Source: Endozoicomonas sp. SCSIO W0465 (GTDB lineage Bacteria; Pseudomonadota; Gammaproteobacteria; Pseudomonadales; Endozoicomonadaceae). From it: DNA of 64,000 nucleotides. Below are positions 27,289 to 36,079 of this stretch, in pieces. Within the stretch, counting starts at the first letter, position 1, and every line of letters begins with the position of its first letter. The notes beneath the pieces are model-generated. The model was not told the origin of the DNA. It worked only from the letters and a program-made list of their open reading frames with translations, and ran no database searches. Position numbers and translations under genes: made by a program. The stretch is from assembly GCF_023716865.1 (NCBI RefSeq), contig NZ_CP092417.1:6618501-6682500 (forward strand), read 5' to 3'.

Positions 27289-28155
27289 ATGTCGTTAGTT
27301 ACCAATTTTCTTAATGAATTCAGGGACTGCCTGCTCAATGGCAGTAAAGACGGTGTACTGGAATTAACGATGCCTGATGACATCACCGGCTGGGGTGTCA
27401 CTGAAAGTCATGATTTCAACAACCCGGATGATCTTTGCAAACAGTCGGCCCGTTACTTTGCCGAACGGGAGTCTGCTGATATTCAGTTGGAACCATTAGA
27501 CAGTTTTGGCAATGGCAGGGCAATGATGGTGGCCTGTCGCTGCAAACGGGATATCCGTTTTAAAAATGGCTTGAGACTGAAGGATGATGACCTGAGGCTA
27601 ACATTTTATCTGATAGAACATCAGGGTAGCCTGAAGATACGCCATAGCCACATCAGCAAGGCCTGGCCTGAGATAATCCCATTCCCGGTTAACCCTGTCC
27701 CCCACAGACCCCGACCTGAACTGTCCGGTCACTCTGCAAGGCTCGATTCCATCTGCATTGCCCCGGTTCTTGATGCTTTGAACAAACGGGTTAATTACAG
27801 CGAAGCCGCTGACCTGAGAAACCTGATAATGCTGCAACACCCAAGCCAGAGCAGAGTTTATTTTCCTCTGAACAGACCGGATGCCCTGCGCGGCTCGCGG
27901 CAATATGAGCAATACCTTGGCAAGCTGGCCGAAAGACACCTTCACCCACAGTTAAAATACCATCACCCGGTTGCCTTTCAGAACCAGTCATTGATATGCC
28001 TGTCGGCGTATGCAGAAACCGGCTGGCAGGAAAAGGCAACAGGGGAAAGAGTCCATGCTTCGCCACTGCGGGTAACCTATATACTTCAGGAGCATGAAGG
28101 CCAGTGGTTATGCCGCCACGGCCACTGGTCATTGCCCTGCCCCGATGTTGGGTAA
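27289..28155 (+). CDS. Protein with two NTF2/SnoaL-like halves
   Basis: 288 residues with an internal duplication. Both halves end in a similar strand-turn-strand: LRLTFYLIEHQGSLKIRHSHIS (near residue 105) and LRVTYILQEHEGQWLCRHGHWS (near 265). Each is preceded by a helix with AxxYFAER- or YLGKLAERH-like sequence. This pattern suits SnoaL/NTF2-like cone domains used as ligand-binding or association modules. No signal peptide is seen. It lies 174 bp upstream of the Gly-rich protein on the same strand and may be co-functional. Function unknown. Confidence 0.6.
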   Translation: MSLVTNFLNEFRDCLLNGSKDGVLELTMPDDITGWGVTESHDFNNPDDLCKQSARYFAERESADIQLEPLDSFGNGRAMMVACRCKRDIRFKNGLRLKDDDLRLTFYLIEHQGSLKIRHSHISKAWPEIIPFPVNPVPHRPRPELSGHSARLDSICIAPVLDALNKRVNYSEAADLRNLIMLQHPSQSRVYFPLNRPDALRGSRQYEQYLGKLAERHLHPQLKYHHPVAFQNQSLICLSAYAETGWQEKATGERVHASPLRVTYILQEHEGQWLCRHGHWSLPCPDVG

Positions 28156-28329
28156 AAATAATGCATTACTGACTCCGTTAGAAATACTAATACTCTTGTT
28201 GTTATAAGCATCGGGGATAAAAAACCGGTAGTTCATGGTCTAAGCAAAAAATAATCAGATTTACCCTGGCAAAATGACCAGGAACAAAAAGCAGAGCACC
28301 ATAAACACCAATAATTTTGCTGAGGTTTT

Positions 28330-31127
28330 ATGTCTCCTTTACATTCTGAAAACAGGTTAAGGTACGTCACCAACGGAGCCAGAGGTAACAATGGAGCCAA
28401 CGGTAGTAACGGCAGCTTCGGTGGTTACCGGGGAAAGGATGGCGTTCAGGGAGGGCACGGCCAGCATGCCGGCTCACTGAATGTCAAATTGTCAACCAAT
28501 GATACCTGCATCTTTGTTGAGGGAAACGGGGTATCAAAACGGTTATTACTGTCCGATAGAACCGCATCAATCTTTCTTGAAGCCCGTGGTGGTGACGCTG
28601 GCCATGGGGGTAACGGTGGTGATGGAGGCAAAGGGCTAACCGGACGCAAGGGGAGAGACGCCACCAGGTTCAGCGTTGGTAGCAACGGAGGCCAGGGCGG
28701 ACCGGGGGGCAACGGTGGCAATGGGGCAAGTGGCGGTAATGGTGGCAATGGCGGCAAAGTAACCCTCACCGTATCGCCTTCGCAAACCGATTTGCTCATG
28801 CTAACCAACATTCCTGACGTCCGGGGGGGCGCAAAGGGCCGTGGGGGGCATGGCGGAACCGGTGGCCAGGGAGGAGACGGAGGAAGAGGTGGGGATTTTC
28901 ACAGTTATACCACGACTCACAGCTACACTGATTCTGATGGGCACTCCCATACCAGGACGGAATTCCATATTAGCCCGGGAGGATTTGATGGTCCTCCCGG
29001 CCCCCAGGGACGGTTTGGACGTAATGCCCCTGATGGACGTTGCGGAAACTCTGGCAGTTTTACTATCCATGCAGACAGGCACCGATACAGCGGACCTTAT
29101 GACCTGTCCGTCACTGCCGCCACTTTGCTGGCAAAAAAGCCTGGCGGGGATGGTTTTTTCGAGCCCGGCAAAGCGATTTGTGCTGAGGTCTCAGTCACCA
29201 ATACGGGTAATATGCCAACACCGATACAACCCACCAGAATGAGCCTGGCAGATACTCAATGGGTCAGCTTCAATCGCCGTTCTGTTTTCAGTCTTCCTTC
29301 CGGTATAACGCCAGGCCAGGAAGTTCACCCGGAGCACCGCCTGGAATTTACTCTTAATAAACCTGACACAATACCCACAGGTGATCCGCTGCGTGAAACG
29401 GGTGAAGTCGATTTTCGCGCCACTGTCGCGCGGGTTGAGCGACAGTTTCCAACAGTAACCGCACAGAAAGAATCGTTTCTCGTAAGATATCCAGCGGAGC
29501 TCGAAGCAATAGCCGGGGTCACATCAATCAGTGCCGATGAAGAAGCCTTGCTGTCGGTAAAGGTGAACAATACCTCTCCAAAAGCCCTTGGTTTGCAGGG
29601 CAGCCAACAGCGGTTACTCAACTTGTACTTCAAGGCAAAAGCCGATAATGGCCAGACGAAAAGCTCTGACGTTACCTTTTACAGCAGAGATGGGGCGCCA
29701 TTCAGCGGTGATCAGGGGCTCACGGAATCGATCCATCAGCTCCCTTCCCATGGTCATGACAGACTGTCAGGTTCACTCAAATTCAGCAACCCTGAACTGC
29801 CGCTTTACTCAAAAGTCACACTGTACGCAGAACTCGAGCTGGGACGTCTGGATTGCCCGTCAGATCCACGATCGGCTGAAGTGGTGCAGCGAAGAGTGTT
29901 TGAAACTCAGCTTGCCGAGCGTTACCGGTCCAATCCTGATGCGGACGTTCTGTTAGTCACCAACGCCAACACCTCTTTGCCTGTATGGAATCAATGGCAA
30001 GCTCTGACCGATCAGCTTGGACTGAAGTTTACCACCTGGAACAGCTCGCTATACAACGGAATAAGCCTCTTCCGGGAGCTGCAACCCGGGGCAACCGGAG
30101 GGCACCCAACTGTAGCAACCGACACTTCACCGTTGCCTGTACCCGGCACACATGCGGATACCAACGCCACGTTAGCTGATCATTTTAAAGGCAAAACCAT
30201 TGTATTTTTAAATAATGACGACACCTGTGTTGACTCCCTTCCGGCCTGTGATCTTTTCAGGTCTGCCGAGCATGGCGTCAGAAGCTACATTGTCGGGTCA
30301 AAAGAGGTTAGTAAAGGCCTGTTTTGTCCAGAAAAAGATGTTCCTGCCAGCCTCAGCGTTCGAGCGAAGAAAACAGTCAAAAAGAACTACCTCTTCAAAA
30401 TGAACGCATCCGAGGACAGACTGAAAAAAGCGGCTGAAAAACAGGCAAAAAAATTGCAGGAAAAGTGGCCCGAGAGAAGATTTGCCGTTATTTATAATTA
30501 CGATTTCCAACAAATACCAAGAAGAGAGCTACCCGTTTTCGGAAAATACGGTCCAAAAAGATTTCAGCTGGGTACCCTGACCTCCGTCATTTCACCAACG
30601 GAGAATATGTTTACCAACCTATTCGTACAACCCAACGAAAGAGGCCGTGCCGATTACGTTCTTGACTCAAGCAATGTCTTCGGTCTGCTGAAAAGCCTTT
30701 CCCTGGACAAGAAAATTCAGCTGGTTCAAAACCCTATCACTGAATACCGGGATAGCTTGAAACAAGCCATACTCTCGGATCTTGTGGATGAACATAAAGC
30801 GTTCAGTCGGGAAAAGTGGACAGGCAGTATCGGTAAGAGCGAATTGAAGAGCCGATTAACCTGTTTACAACGAGTGTTAGCTGCCAGCTACTCTGAGACC
30901 GAAAGTAAAGCGCTGATACAAGACATACTTACTGAATTCCGTGCTTTTGCTACCCGAATGCCCAGGTTCAGGGATAAATGGTGCTGCCGTCGCCAGCGCG
31001 AATTGGCCTCAGTCACCAAGGCAATGATCGATAGTTTCAAGAAACAAACGGATATTGATCCTGCTAACTGGCAAGAAAATTATCAATTGACCAAACAAAA
31101 GTTTGCAGCGATCTCCAGACCCCCCTG
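28330..31127 (+). pseudogene. Large Gly-rich (collagen-like) protein, 3' end cut by IS3
   Basis: 932 codons up to the IS3 element. Residues ~10-230 are rich in Gly-Gly-X and Gly-Asn-Gly runs (GGHGGTGGQGGDGGRGG; GPPGPQGRFGR). A CARDB-like beta segment follows (VSVTNTGNMPTPIQP), then a globular part with VLLVTNANTSLPVWNQWQAL and a Lys-rich helical C-terminal region. No signal peptide is seen. The original C-terminus lies beyond the IS element at 32790-33017. The truncated frame runs ~38 codons into the IS and stops at 31242. It may be a surface or structural protein; no function is assigned. Its upstream neighbour has NTF2-like folds. Confidence 0.7.
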
Positions 31128-31193
31128 TGTCAGCATAGTTGTCGCCTCTCCTGAAATTAGAAATCTCAACAGGGGGCGGTCTATGAGTAATCA

Positions 31194-31703
31194 ATGGCCC
31201 GCTATTCAGAAGAGTTCAAAGAGTCCATCATTCAGAAGATGATGCCACCCAATAATGTGCCAGTTTCGCAGTTGGTACGTGAGACTGGTATCTCTGATGT
31301 GACCCTGTACACTTGGCGAAAGAAAGCAGTATCTAAAGGAGTGCCTGTGCCGGGCGACGGAAAGAATCCAGATCAATGGACAACTGAAAACAAGTTAGCC
31401 GTAATCATTGAAACGGCTGCGTTAAATGAAGCAGAAATGGCTGAATACTGTCGTAAAAAAGGTCTGTTTGCTGAACAAATTCAGCAGTGGAAGGCTGCCT
31501 TTATTAACAGTGTTTCTGTCCAGCCTGAAAGTCAGTCAAAACAGCGTAAGGCGCTGTCTGACGAACACAAAAAAGATAAGAAAACCATCAAAAAGCTTGA
31601 GCGTGAACTCAATCGCAAGGACAAGGCGTTAGCAGAAACTGCTGCCTTGCTGGTACTCACAAAAAAGGCCCAAGAGATCTGGGGGGCGCCAGAGGACGAT
31701 TAG
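31194..31703 (+). CDS. IS3-family OrfA (HTH transposase subunit)
   Basis: 169 residues. The N-terminal helix-turn-helix is YSEEFKESIIQKMM ... VSQLVRETGISDVTLYTWRKK, and the C-terminal helix is a leucine-zipper-like coiled coil (KKTIKKLERELNRKDKALAETAALL). Near its end is a heptamer A AAA AAG (31661-31667), a standard -1 slippery site that would produce the OrfAB fusion. Confidence 0.9.
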   Translation: MARYSEEFKESIIQKMMPPNNVPVSQLVRETGISDVTLYTWRKKAVSKGVPVPGDGKNPDQWTTENKLAVIIETAALNEAEMAEYCRKKGLFAEQIQQWKAAFINSVSVQPESQSKQRKALSDEHKKDKKTIKKLERELNRKDKALAETAALLVLTKKAQEIWGAPEDD

Positions 31704-32764
31704 TCTCTCTCCCGGATCGACAAAATGCTGTTAGCCTGATTAAACAGGCAGTTAAAGATGGGGCTCGTCAGTCAAAAGCCTGCAAAGCCCTTGGTCTTAC
31801 AGAAAGAACTGTACAACGCTGGATGCAGGGTGATGACGTGCGCGCAGATAATCGCAAAAATGCTGACAGGCCAGAACCGGTTAACAAGTTTTCTGAAGCT
31901 GAGCGACAGGCGATTGTTGACGTCTGTAACAGCGAGCGGTTCAAAAGCCTTCCGCCCAGCCAGATTGTGCCCACATTGTTAGATGAAGGTCTCTATATGG
32001 GGTCTGAAAGGACATTTTACCGGGTGTTGGAGGAAACAGGGCAACAGCATCATCGGGGCAGTGCTGCCAAGCCAAACAGGTATAAGCCAACGTCCTGGTG
32101 TGCTACCGGACCCAACCAGGTCTGGTCCTGGGATATTACCTATCTGCGCTCTCCGATACGGGGGCAGTTTTATTACCTGTACCTGGTGATAGACATCTTT
32201 AGTCGTATGATTGTTACATGGGAAATTCATGAAACCGAATCAGCTGAGCATGCATCAGAAATGATCACTAAAGCCTGTATCAAACAGGGAATTGCAGCCT
32301 TGGAGTGGCCACTGGTTCTGCACTCAGATAATGGTAGTCCCATGAAGGGTGGCACTATGCTGTCAACACTGCAGCGTCTTGGGGTCGTGAGCTCATTCAG
32401 TCGTCCCCGGGTCAGTGATGATAACCCCTTTTCCGAGGCCATATTCAGAACCCTGAAATACCGCCCTGGTTATCCGCGCACGCCATTTGCTGATCTTGAA
32501 GCAGCACGTAGCTGGGTGCATGGTTTTGCCCAATGGTACAACGAAGAGCACAAGCACAGTGGGCTGAAATTTCTGACACCCGGGCAAAGGCATCGTGGTG
32601 AAACCAAGGTGCTTATGGCTAACCGCAGAAAGGTTTATGAACAAGCCAAAGAACGTCACCCAGAGCGCTGGGGAAAGAGGTCAACAAGGAACTGGGATCT
32701 GGCTGATGAAGTCTGGTTGAATCCCGACAGACCTGCTGATGATCAACTAAGCAAAGCCGCTTAA
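31667..32764 (+). CDS. IS3-family OrfB (rve transposase), made by -1 frameshift
   Basis: The frame runs open from the slippery site, reading RLVSLPDRQNAVSLIKQAV and a second HTH (SKACKALGLTERTVQRW), then the rve integrase core: WSWDITYLRS (Asp), LVLHSDNGSPMKG (Asp) and VSDDNPFSEAIFRTLKYRP (Glu). There is no good start until ATG 31823, which would remove the HTH, so frameshifted translation from OrfA is preferred. Confidence 0.88.
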   Translation, partial: GPRDLGGARGRLVSLPDRQNAVSLIKQAVKDGARQSKACKALGLTERTVQRWMQGDDVRADNRKNADRPEPVNKFSEAERQAIVDVCNSERFKSLPPSQIVPTLLDEGLYMGSERTFYRVLEETGQQHHRGSAAKPNRYKPTSWCATGPNQVWSWDITYLRSPIRGQFYYLYLVIDIFSRMIVTWEIHETESAEHASEMITKACIKQGIAALEWPLVLHSDNGSPMKGGTMLSTLQRLGVVSSFSRPRVSDDNPFSEAIFRTLKYRPGYPRTPFADLEAARSWVHGFAQWYNEEHKHSGLKFLTPGQRHRGETKVLMANRRKVYEQAKERHPERWGKRSTRNWDLADEVWLNPDRPADDQLSKAA

Positions 32765-32789
32765 GTTGAGGCGACAACTATGTTGACAA

Positions 32790-33017
32790 ACACCGAGACA
32801 GAATTTATGGCGTAACTATCAGAATTCCGAAGTATTGCCCGTCGCAGGCTTCAATGGTTCGAACCCGGTGGTTGATTATAAAGAATTAGTTAATCCATAC
32901 GAAGCTGTCAGGGTGTCCAATATTGCTGAAAAAAGGCACTTTTTTAGAACCCAAGGAGAGCGTTTGCGGGCATTGGAAGCATTAGAGGATGGCAGCTCAA
33001 ACGCCGGTAACACGTAA
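32790..33017 (+). pseudogene. C-terminal fragment of the Gly-rich protein
   Basis: Frame open from the IS3 right end to TAA at 33015-33017. It encodes about 75 residues including VAGFNGSNPVVDYKELVNPY and a charged helical tail (RTQGERLRALEALEDG). It lies directly past the IS in the same direction as the gene at 28330. It is taken as that gene's severed end by position only. Simple removal of the IS puts a TGA at the joint, so either extra bases changed at the site or the link is wrong. Confidence 0.55.
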
Positions 33018-33209
33018 AAAGTAGCCTTTCAGGATTAATCTCTGACCTGTGTCGTTCAGCCTATGCTGAATCATCCTGTATGGATCAGAATACCTGTGAA
33101 AATATCAGCACTTCGCCACTGTAGCCTGCAGACTTCAGGGGCGTGCCGACAACCACTGGTCATTTTGACCCGTATAACGATGTTGTATGAAGTCAATCGG
33201 TACCGAGCC

Positions 33210-33554
33210 TCAGATCAGATCAGCAACATCTGCTCTGAGCAGTGGTTCCTTGCCCAGATCAAAACCGGCAACCGCAATATGCAGGGTAAACAGCTGCTCC
33301 AGAGTGGCAAAATCTCTCAAGTAAGGCCACTTTTCTTCATCCTCTGTCCAAACGGAAAACTCATTCTCCAGAATGGCACACGCTTCCTCACTGACACCAT
33401 CGACCAAGCTCTCTTCAGACTCATGTTCATCAAAGAGATAGGCACCACCTTCAAAGTCCCACGTCTCAGGAAGCTCAACCCCCAGACTTTTTACCCAATC
33501 AATGAACTCTGTTTTTGGCTTCAGGGTAATGACACAACGGTTAATAAACTTCAT
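33210..33554 (-). CDS. Conserved-type acidic hypothetical protein
   Basis: 114 residues, acidic, no signal or membrane segment. It starts MKFINRCVITLKPKTEFIDWV and contains GAYLFDEHESEE and ACAILENEFSVWTEDEEKWP. The last pattern is seen in small gammaproteobacterial proteins of unknown function. An AT-rich region with likely promoter elements lies upstream (33555-33630). Confidence 0.6.
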   Translation of the reverse strand: MKFINRCVITLKPKTEFIDWVKSLGVELPETWDFEGGAYLFDEHESEESLVDGVSEEACAILENEFSVWTEDEEKWPYLRDFATLEQLFTLHIAVAGFDLGKEPLLRADVADLI

Positions 33555-33631
33555 TTTTTGCCCGTTTAATCAATCATTAAAGTAGTGTGATTAATATATA
33601 ACTTAATACTAATCGGCAGATTAGCACTCTT

Positions 33632-33801
33632 TTAACCCGGATATTTTATAAACTGCCCCGAATCTCGCGCAGGACTTTGTCGCTCTAAGGGATTTTGCGA
33701 GGGAGCGCCGTACCGGGGAGTACGGTCGACTGAGCAAAACTCCCTTAGAGCGACAAAGGACAAGCGAGAGCGGGAGCACGTTTATGAAATATCCGGGTTA
33801 A
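33632..33801. repeat. 170-bp imperfect palindromic element
   Basis: Left end TTAACCCGGATATTTTATA and right end, complemented, TTAACCCGGATATTTCATA. Inside, both arms carry CTTTGTCGCTCTAAGGG and GTTTTGC-like blocks, then meet near CCGTACCGGGGAGTACGG. The whole would fold into one long hairpin. No frame is present. It is probably a non-autonomous MITE-like element or a structured RNA; no second copy is seen in the window. Confidence 0.75.
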
Positions 33802-33840
33802 GAAAACAGGCAGGAAAGTCGCCAAAACAAGCTCTTGGAA

Positions 33841-33943
33841 CACGGATGATTACACTTGATGATGGCGGTGAATTTGCCATGCATTCTTTCGTGTCTGAAG
33901 CGGTTAATGCCGATAGCTATTTCGCTAAGAGGCTGTTGCAAAA
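33841..33943 (+). pseudogene. IS30-family transposase remnant
   Basis: About 33 codons reading TRMITLDDGGEFAMHSF then VSEAVNADSYFA, which match the catalytic region around the second Asp of IS30 transposases (TxDNGxEF ... ADxYFA). Both ends are missing. The continuation expected in the family (PYHSWERG) is replaced by unrelated sequence. Confidence 0.6.
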
Positions 33944-33947
33944 GTAA

Positions 33948-33977
33948 GCCCGTAATCGACATCAATCGATTACGGGC
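33948..33977 (-). terminator. Hairpin terminator of the gntP operon
   Basis: Perfect 12-bp stem GCCCGTAATCGA / TCGATTACGGGC with a 6-base loop, 25 bp past the gntP stop. The T run on the minus strand is short (TTACTTTT). Confidence 0.75.
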
Positions 33978-34002
33978 ATCTTTATAATGCGATTCTGACA
34001 GC

Positions 34003-34139
34003 CTATTTAACGGCAATAACTGGTGTAGCCTGAGTATCCTTGCCAGGTTCCATCCGGCGAATAACCAGCATAATGATCGCTAACACAGCCAGGGGAAGTA
34101 GAGGATCAAGCAGAGAGCCTCCGTCACCAAAGATTAAGT
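34003..34139 (-). pseudogene. gntP: GntP permease, C-terminal fragment
   Basis: Last ~45 codons of the GntP-family permease: the final transmembrane helix LLPLAVLAIIMLVIRRMEPG and a short tail. It is separated from the rest of the gene by the IS66 element. Joining across the 8-bp target duplication gives an uninterrupted frame reading ASVAIINLIFGDGGSLLD. Confidence 0.85.
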
Positions 34140-35747
34140 GTAACTGTTCAGCACCCCCACATAAATCTGGAATTTTCTGATTTTTATACCATCCTCTTAA
34201 GCACCATTTTTCCACAATATTCGCCAGCATGATTCCAGAACTACCCGCAACTATGTCGGCTGAGATTCTCTTGAAAGAGAATGCAGAGCTGCGGATGAGA
34301 GTTGCCTGTCTGGAAGAGCGATGTCGAGAATTGGAAGAAAAGGTTGGCAAGAACAGTCAAAACAGCAGCAAGCCGCCATCGTCTGATGGTTATCAAAAAC
34401 CTTGTAAAAACAGTAATTCTCCAGATCATTCTGACGACCTTTCCGCAGATAAAGGTACCGATCCATCGGATGAAAAACCCAATCCTAAAAGTCTGAGACA
34501 GTCTTCTGGTAATAAAGCCGGTGGAAAGAAAGGGCATCAGGGCACTTGTCTTAAACAGGTCGATATCCCTGACTATATTGAGTACCTTCCGGTTAAAGAA
34601 TGCAATAAATGTCAGGCGTCTCTTCTTGATAGTGAGCCGGTCAAATATATTGAACGACAGGTGTTTGAACCAGGGAGACCGGGTGAATTTGAAGTAACGG
34701 CCCATAGAGCTGAAGTAAAAATCTGCACTTGTGGTTGTCGGAATCAGGCTGAATTCCCGGAAGGTGTTACCGCTGCCGCACAATATGGCTCAGCCACACA
34801 GGCTATGGCCGTCTATCTTAACCAATACCATTTCCTGCCTTTTAAGCGCGTGTCAGAGTATTTTAATACTCTCTATAAAATGAGTGTAAGTGCAGGCACT
34901 GTCGCCAATTTTGTGGCCAGAACCTATGAAAATCTGGCTTCTACTGAAGAGGTTATTCGTGACGCCTTGCGGGAATCGTCTGTTGCCGGAGCCGATGAAA
35001 CGGGTATGCGGGCCGAGGGCTCTTTGCACTGGCTACACGTTATGCGGGATGAACAATGGACGCTCTACTACTTGTCTGAAAAGCGAGGTCGTGAGGCCAT
35101 GGACACGATGGGCATACTGCTAACATTTGCAGGCGTTCTGGTTCATGATCATTGGAAATCCTATTTTGCATATGCGGCAACTCACGTACTTTGCAATGCC
35201 CATCACCTGAGGGAGCTTTTGGGTGTTGTTGATAGGGACAGCAATCAACTGGCGTTGCGATTGATGAAGCTACTGAGGCTTTCCTGGCATTACTGCAAGG
35301 GCTTTAAGACCATAGGTATGCTACAGATGCCAAGTGTTGTCTGTGAACGAATCGAGAAGATTTATGACCGGTTGCTTCAGCGGGCTCTAATGAAAGAAGT
35401 CGTCTATATGGAGAAGCAACGAGAGGAGCTTAAGCGCAAGAAAGTCAAGAATACTAAAGCTTACAATCTCTTCAAACGACTCACTGAGTTCAAGGCTGAG
35501 ACACTGCGCTTCATGTCAGATTTTACCATTCCCTTCGATAACAATGGCAGTGAACGGGATGTTCGAATGGCCAAGTTAAAGCAGAAAATCTCAGGCTGCT
35601 TCAGGAGTGCAGACGGTGGTTCTATGTTTGCACGGATTCGCAGCTATTTGTCGTCTGCCAGAAAACAGGGAATGGACATATATCAATCACTTCATAGAGC
35701 TGTTCGGAATTACTGTAATATGCCTTTGCTCAGTGCTGAATAGTTAC
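34140..35747 (+). mobile_element. IS66-family element, copy 2
   Basis: 1608 bp, same ends as copy 1. Exact 8-bp target duplication GATTAAGT at 34132-34139 and 35748-35755. It splits the gntP gene near its 3' end, in opposite orientation to gntP. Confidence 0.96.
34229..35743 (+). CDS. IS66-family transposase (TnpC type)
   Basis: 504 residues and the same protein as at 11552 (see there for motifs). The coding sequence is nearly base-identical, with a silent change at GAACGG versus GAGCGG near codon 442. The frame is intact. Confidence 0.95.
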   Translation: MIPELPATMSAEILLKENAELRMRVACLEERCRELEEKVGKNSQNSSKPPSSDGYQKPCKNSNSPDHSDDLSADKGTDPSDEKPNPKSLRQSSGNKAGGKKGHQGTCLKQVDIPDYIEYLPVKECNKCQASLLDSEPVKYIERQVFEPGRPGEFEVTAHRAEVKICTCGCRNQAEFPEGVTAAAQYGSATQAMAVYLNQYHFLPFKRVSEYFNTLYKMSVSAGTVANFVARTYENLASTEEVIRDALRESSVAGADETGMRAEGSLHWLHVMRDEQWTLYYLSEKRGREAMDTMGILLTFAGVLVHDHWKSYFAYAATHVLCNAHHLRELLGVVDRDSNQLALRLMKLLRLSWHYCKGFKTIGMLQMPSVVCERIEKIYDRLLQRALMKEVVYMEKQREELKRKKVKNTKAYNLFKRLTEFKAETLRFMSDFTIPFDNNGSERDVRMAKLKQKISGCFRSADGGSMFARIRSYLSSARKQGMDIYQSLHRAVRNYCNMPLLSAE

Positions 35748-36079
35748 GATTAAGTTAATAATCGCCACACTGGCACCGCCAATGGCCCAGGCAATGGTAG
35801 TCGGGATTGACCAGACGATCATCTGCTGCTTCACATCAGAAATCCCCATCATCCGATTGACCACCCAGAACAGACTGTCATTGAAGTAACCAAAGAACAG
35901 CGACCCCATCGTTGCCATCTGTGCGGCCAACAGCATATTCACACCGGGGATTTGCGCTAGAATCGGGGCGGAAATGGATGCAGCCGTCACCATTGCAACC
36001 GTTCCGGAACCCTGTATCAAACGGATCAGCGTCGAGACAATGAAAGGGATAAGAATGGGTGAGATTGGTAAATTAGCTA
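35748..36079 (-). pseudogene. gntP: GntP permease, middle fragment
   Basis: About 108 codons between the IS66 element and the tandem IS pair, encoding transmembrane segments of a gluconate/tetronate permease: GSGTVAMVTAASISAPI (a family motif), then FFGYFNDSLFWVVNRMMG. Joined upstream across the TAGCTA duplication, the frame reads QVANLPISPILIPFIVSTL. Confidence 0.85.

Larger units (their letters stand above)
31128..32788 (+). mobile_element. IS3-family element
   Basis: 1661 bp. Ends TGTCAGCATAGTTGTCGCC and, at the right, the complement of TGTCAACATAGTTGTCGCC give a 21-bp inverted repeat with one mismatch and the TG/CA tips usual for IS3. No matching short target duplication is seen (left flank CTG, right flank AAC). 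The site may have been rearranged or changed after insertion. Confidence 0.9.
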
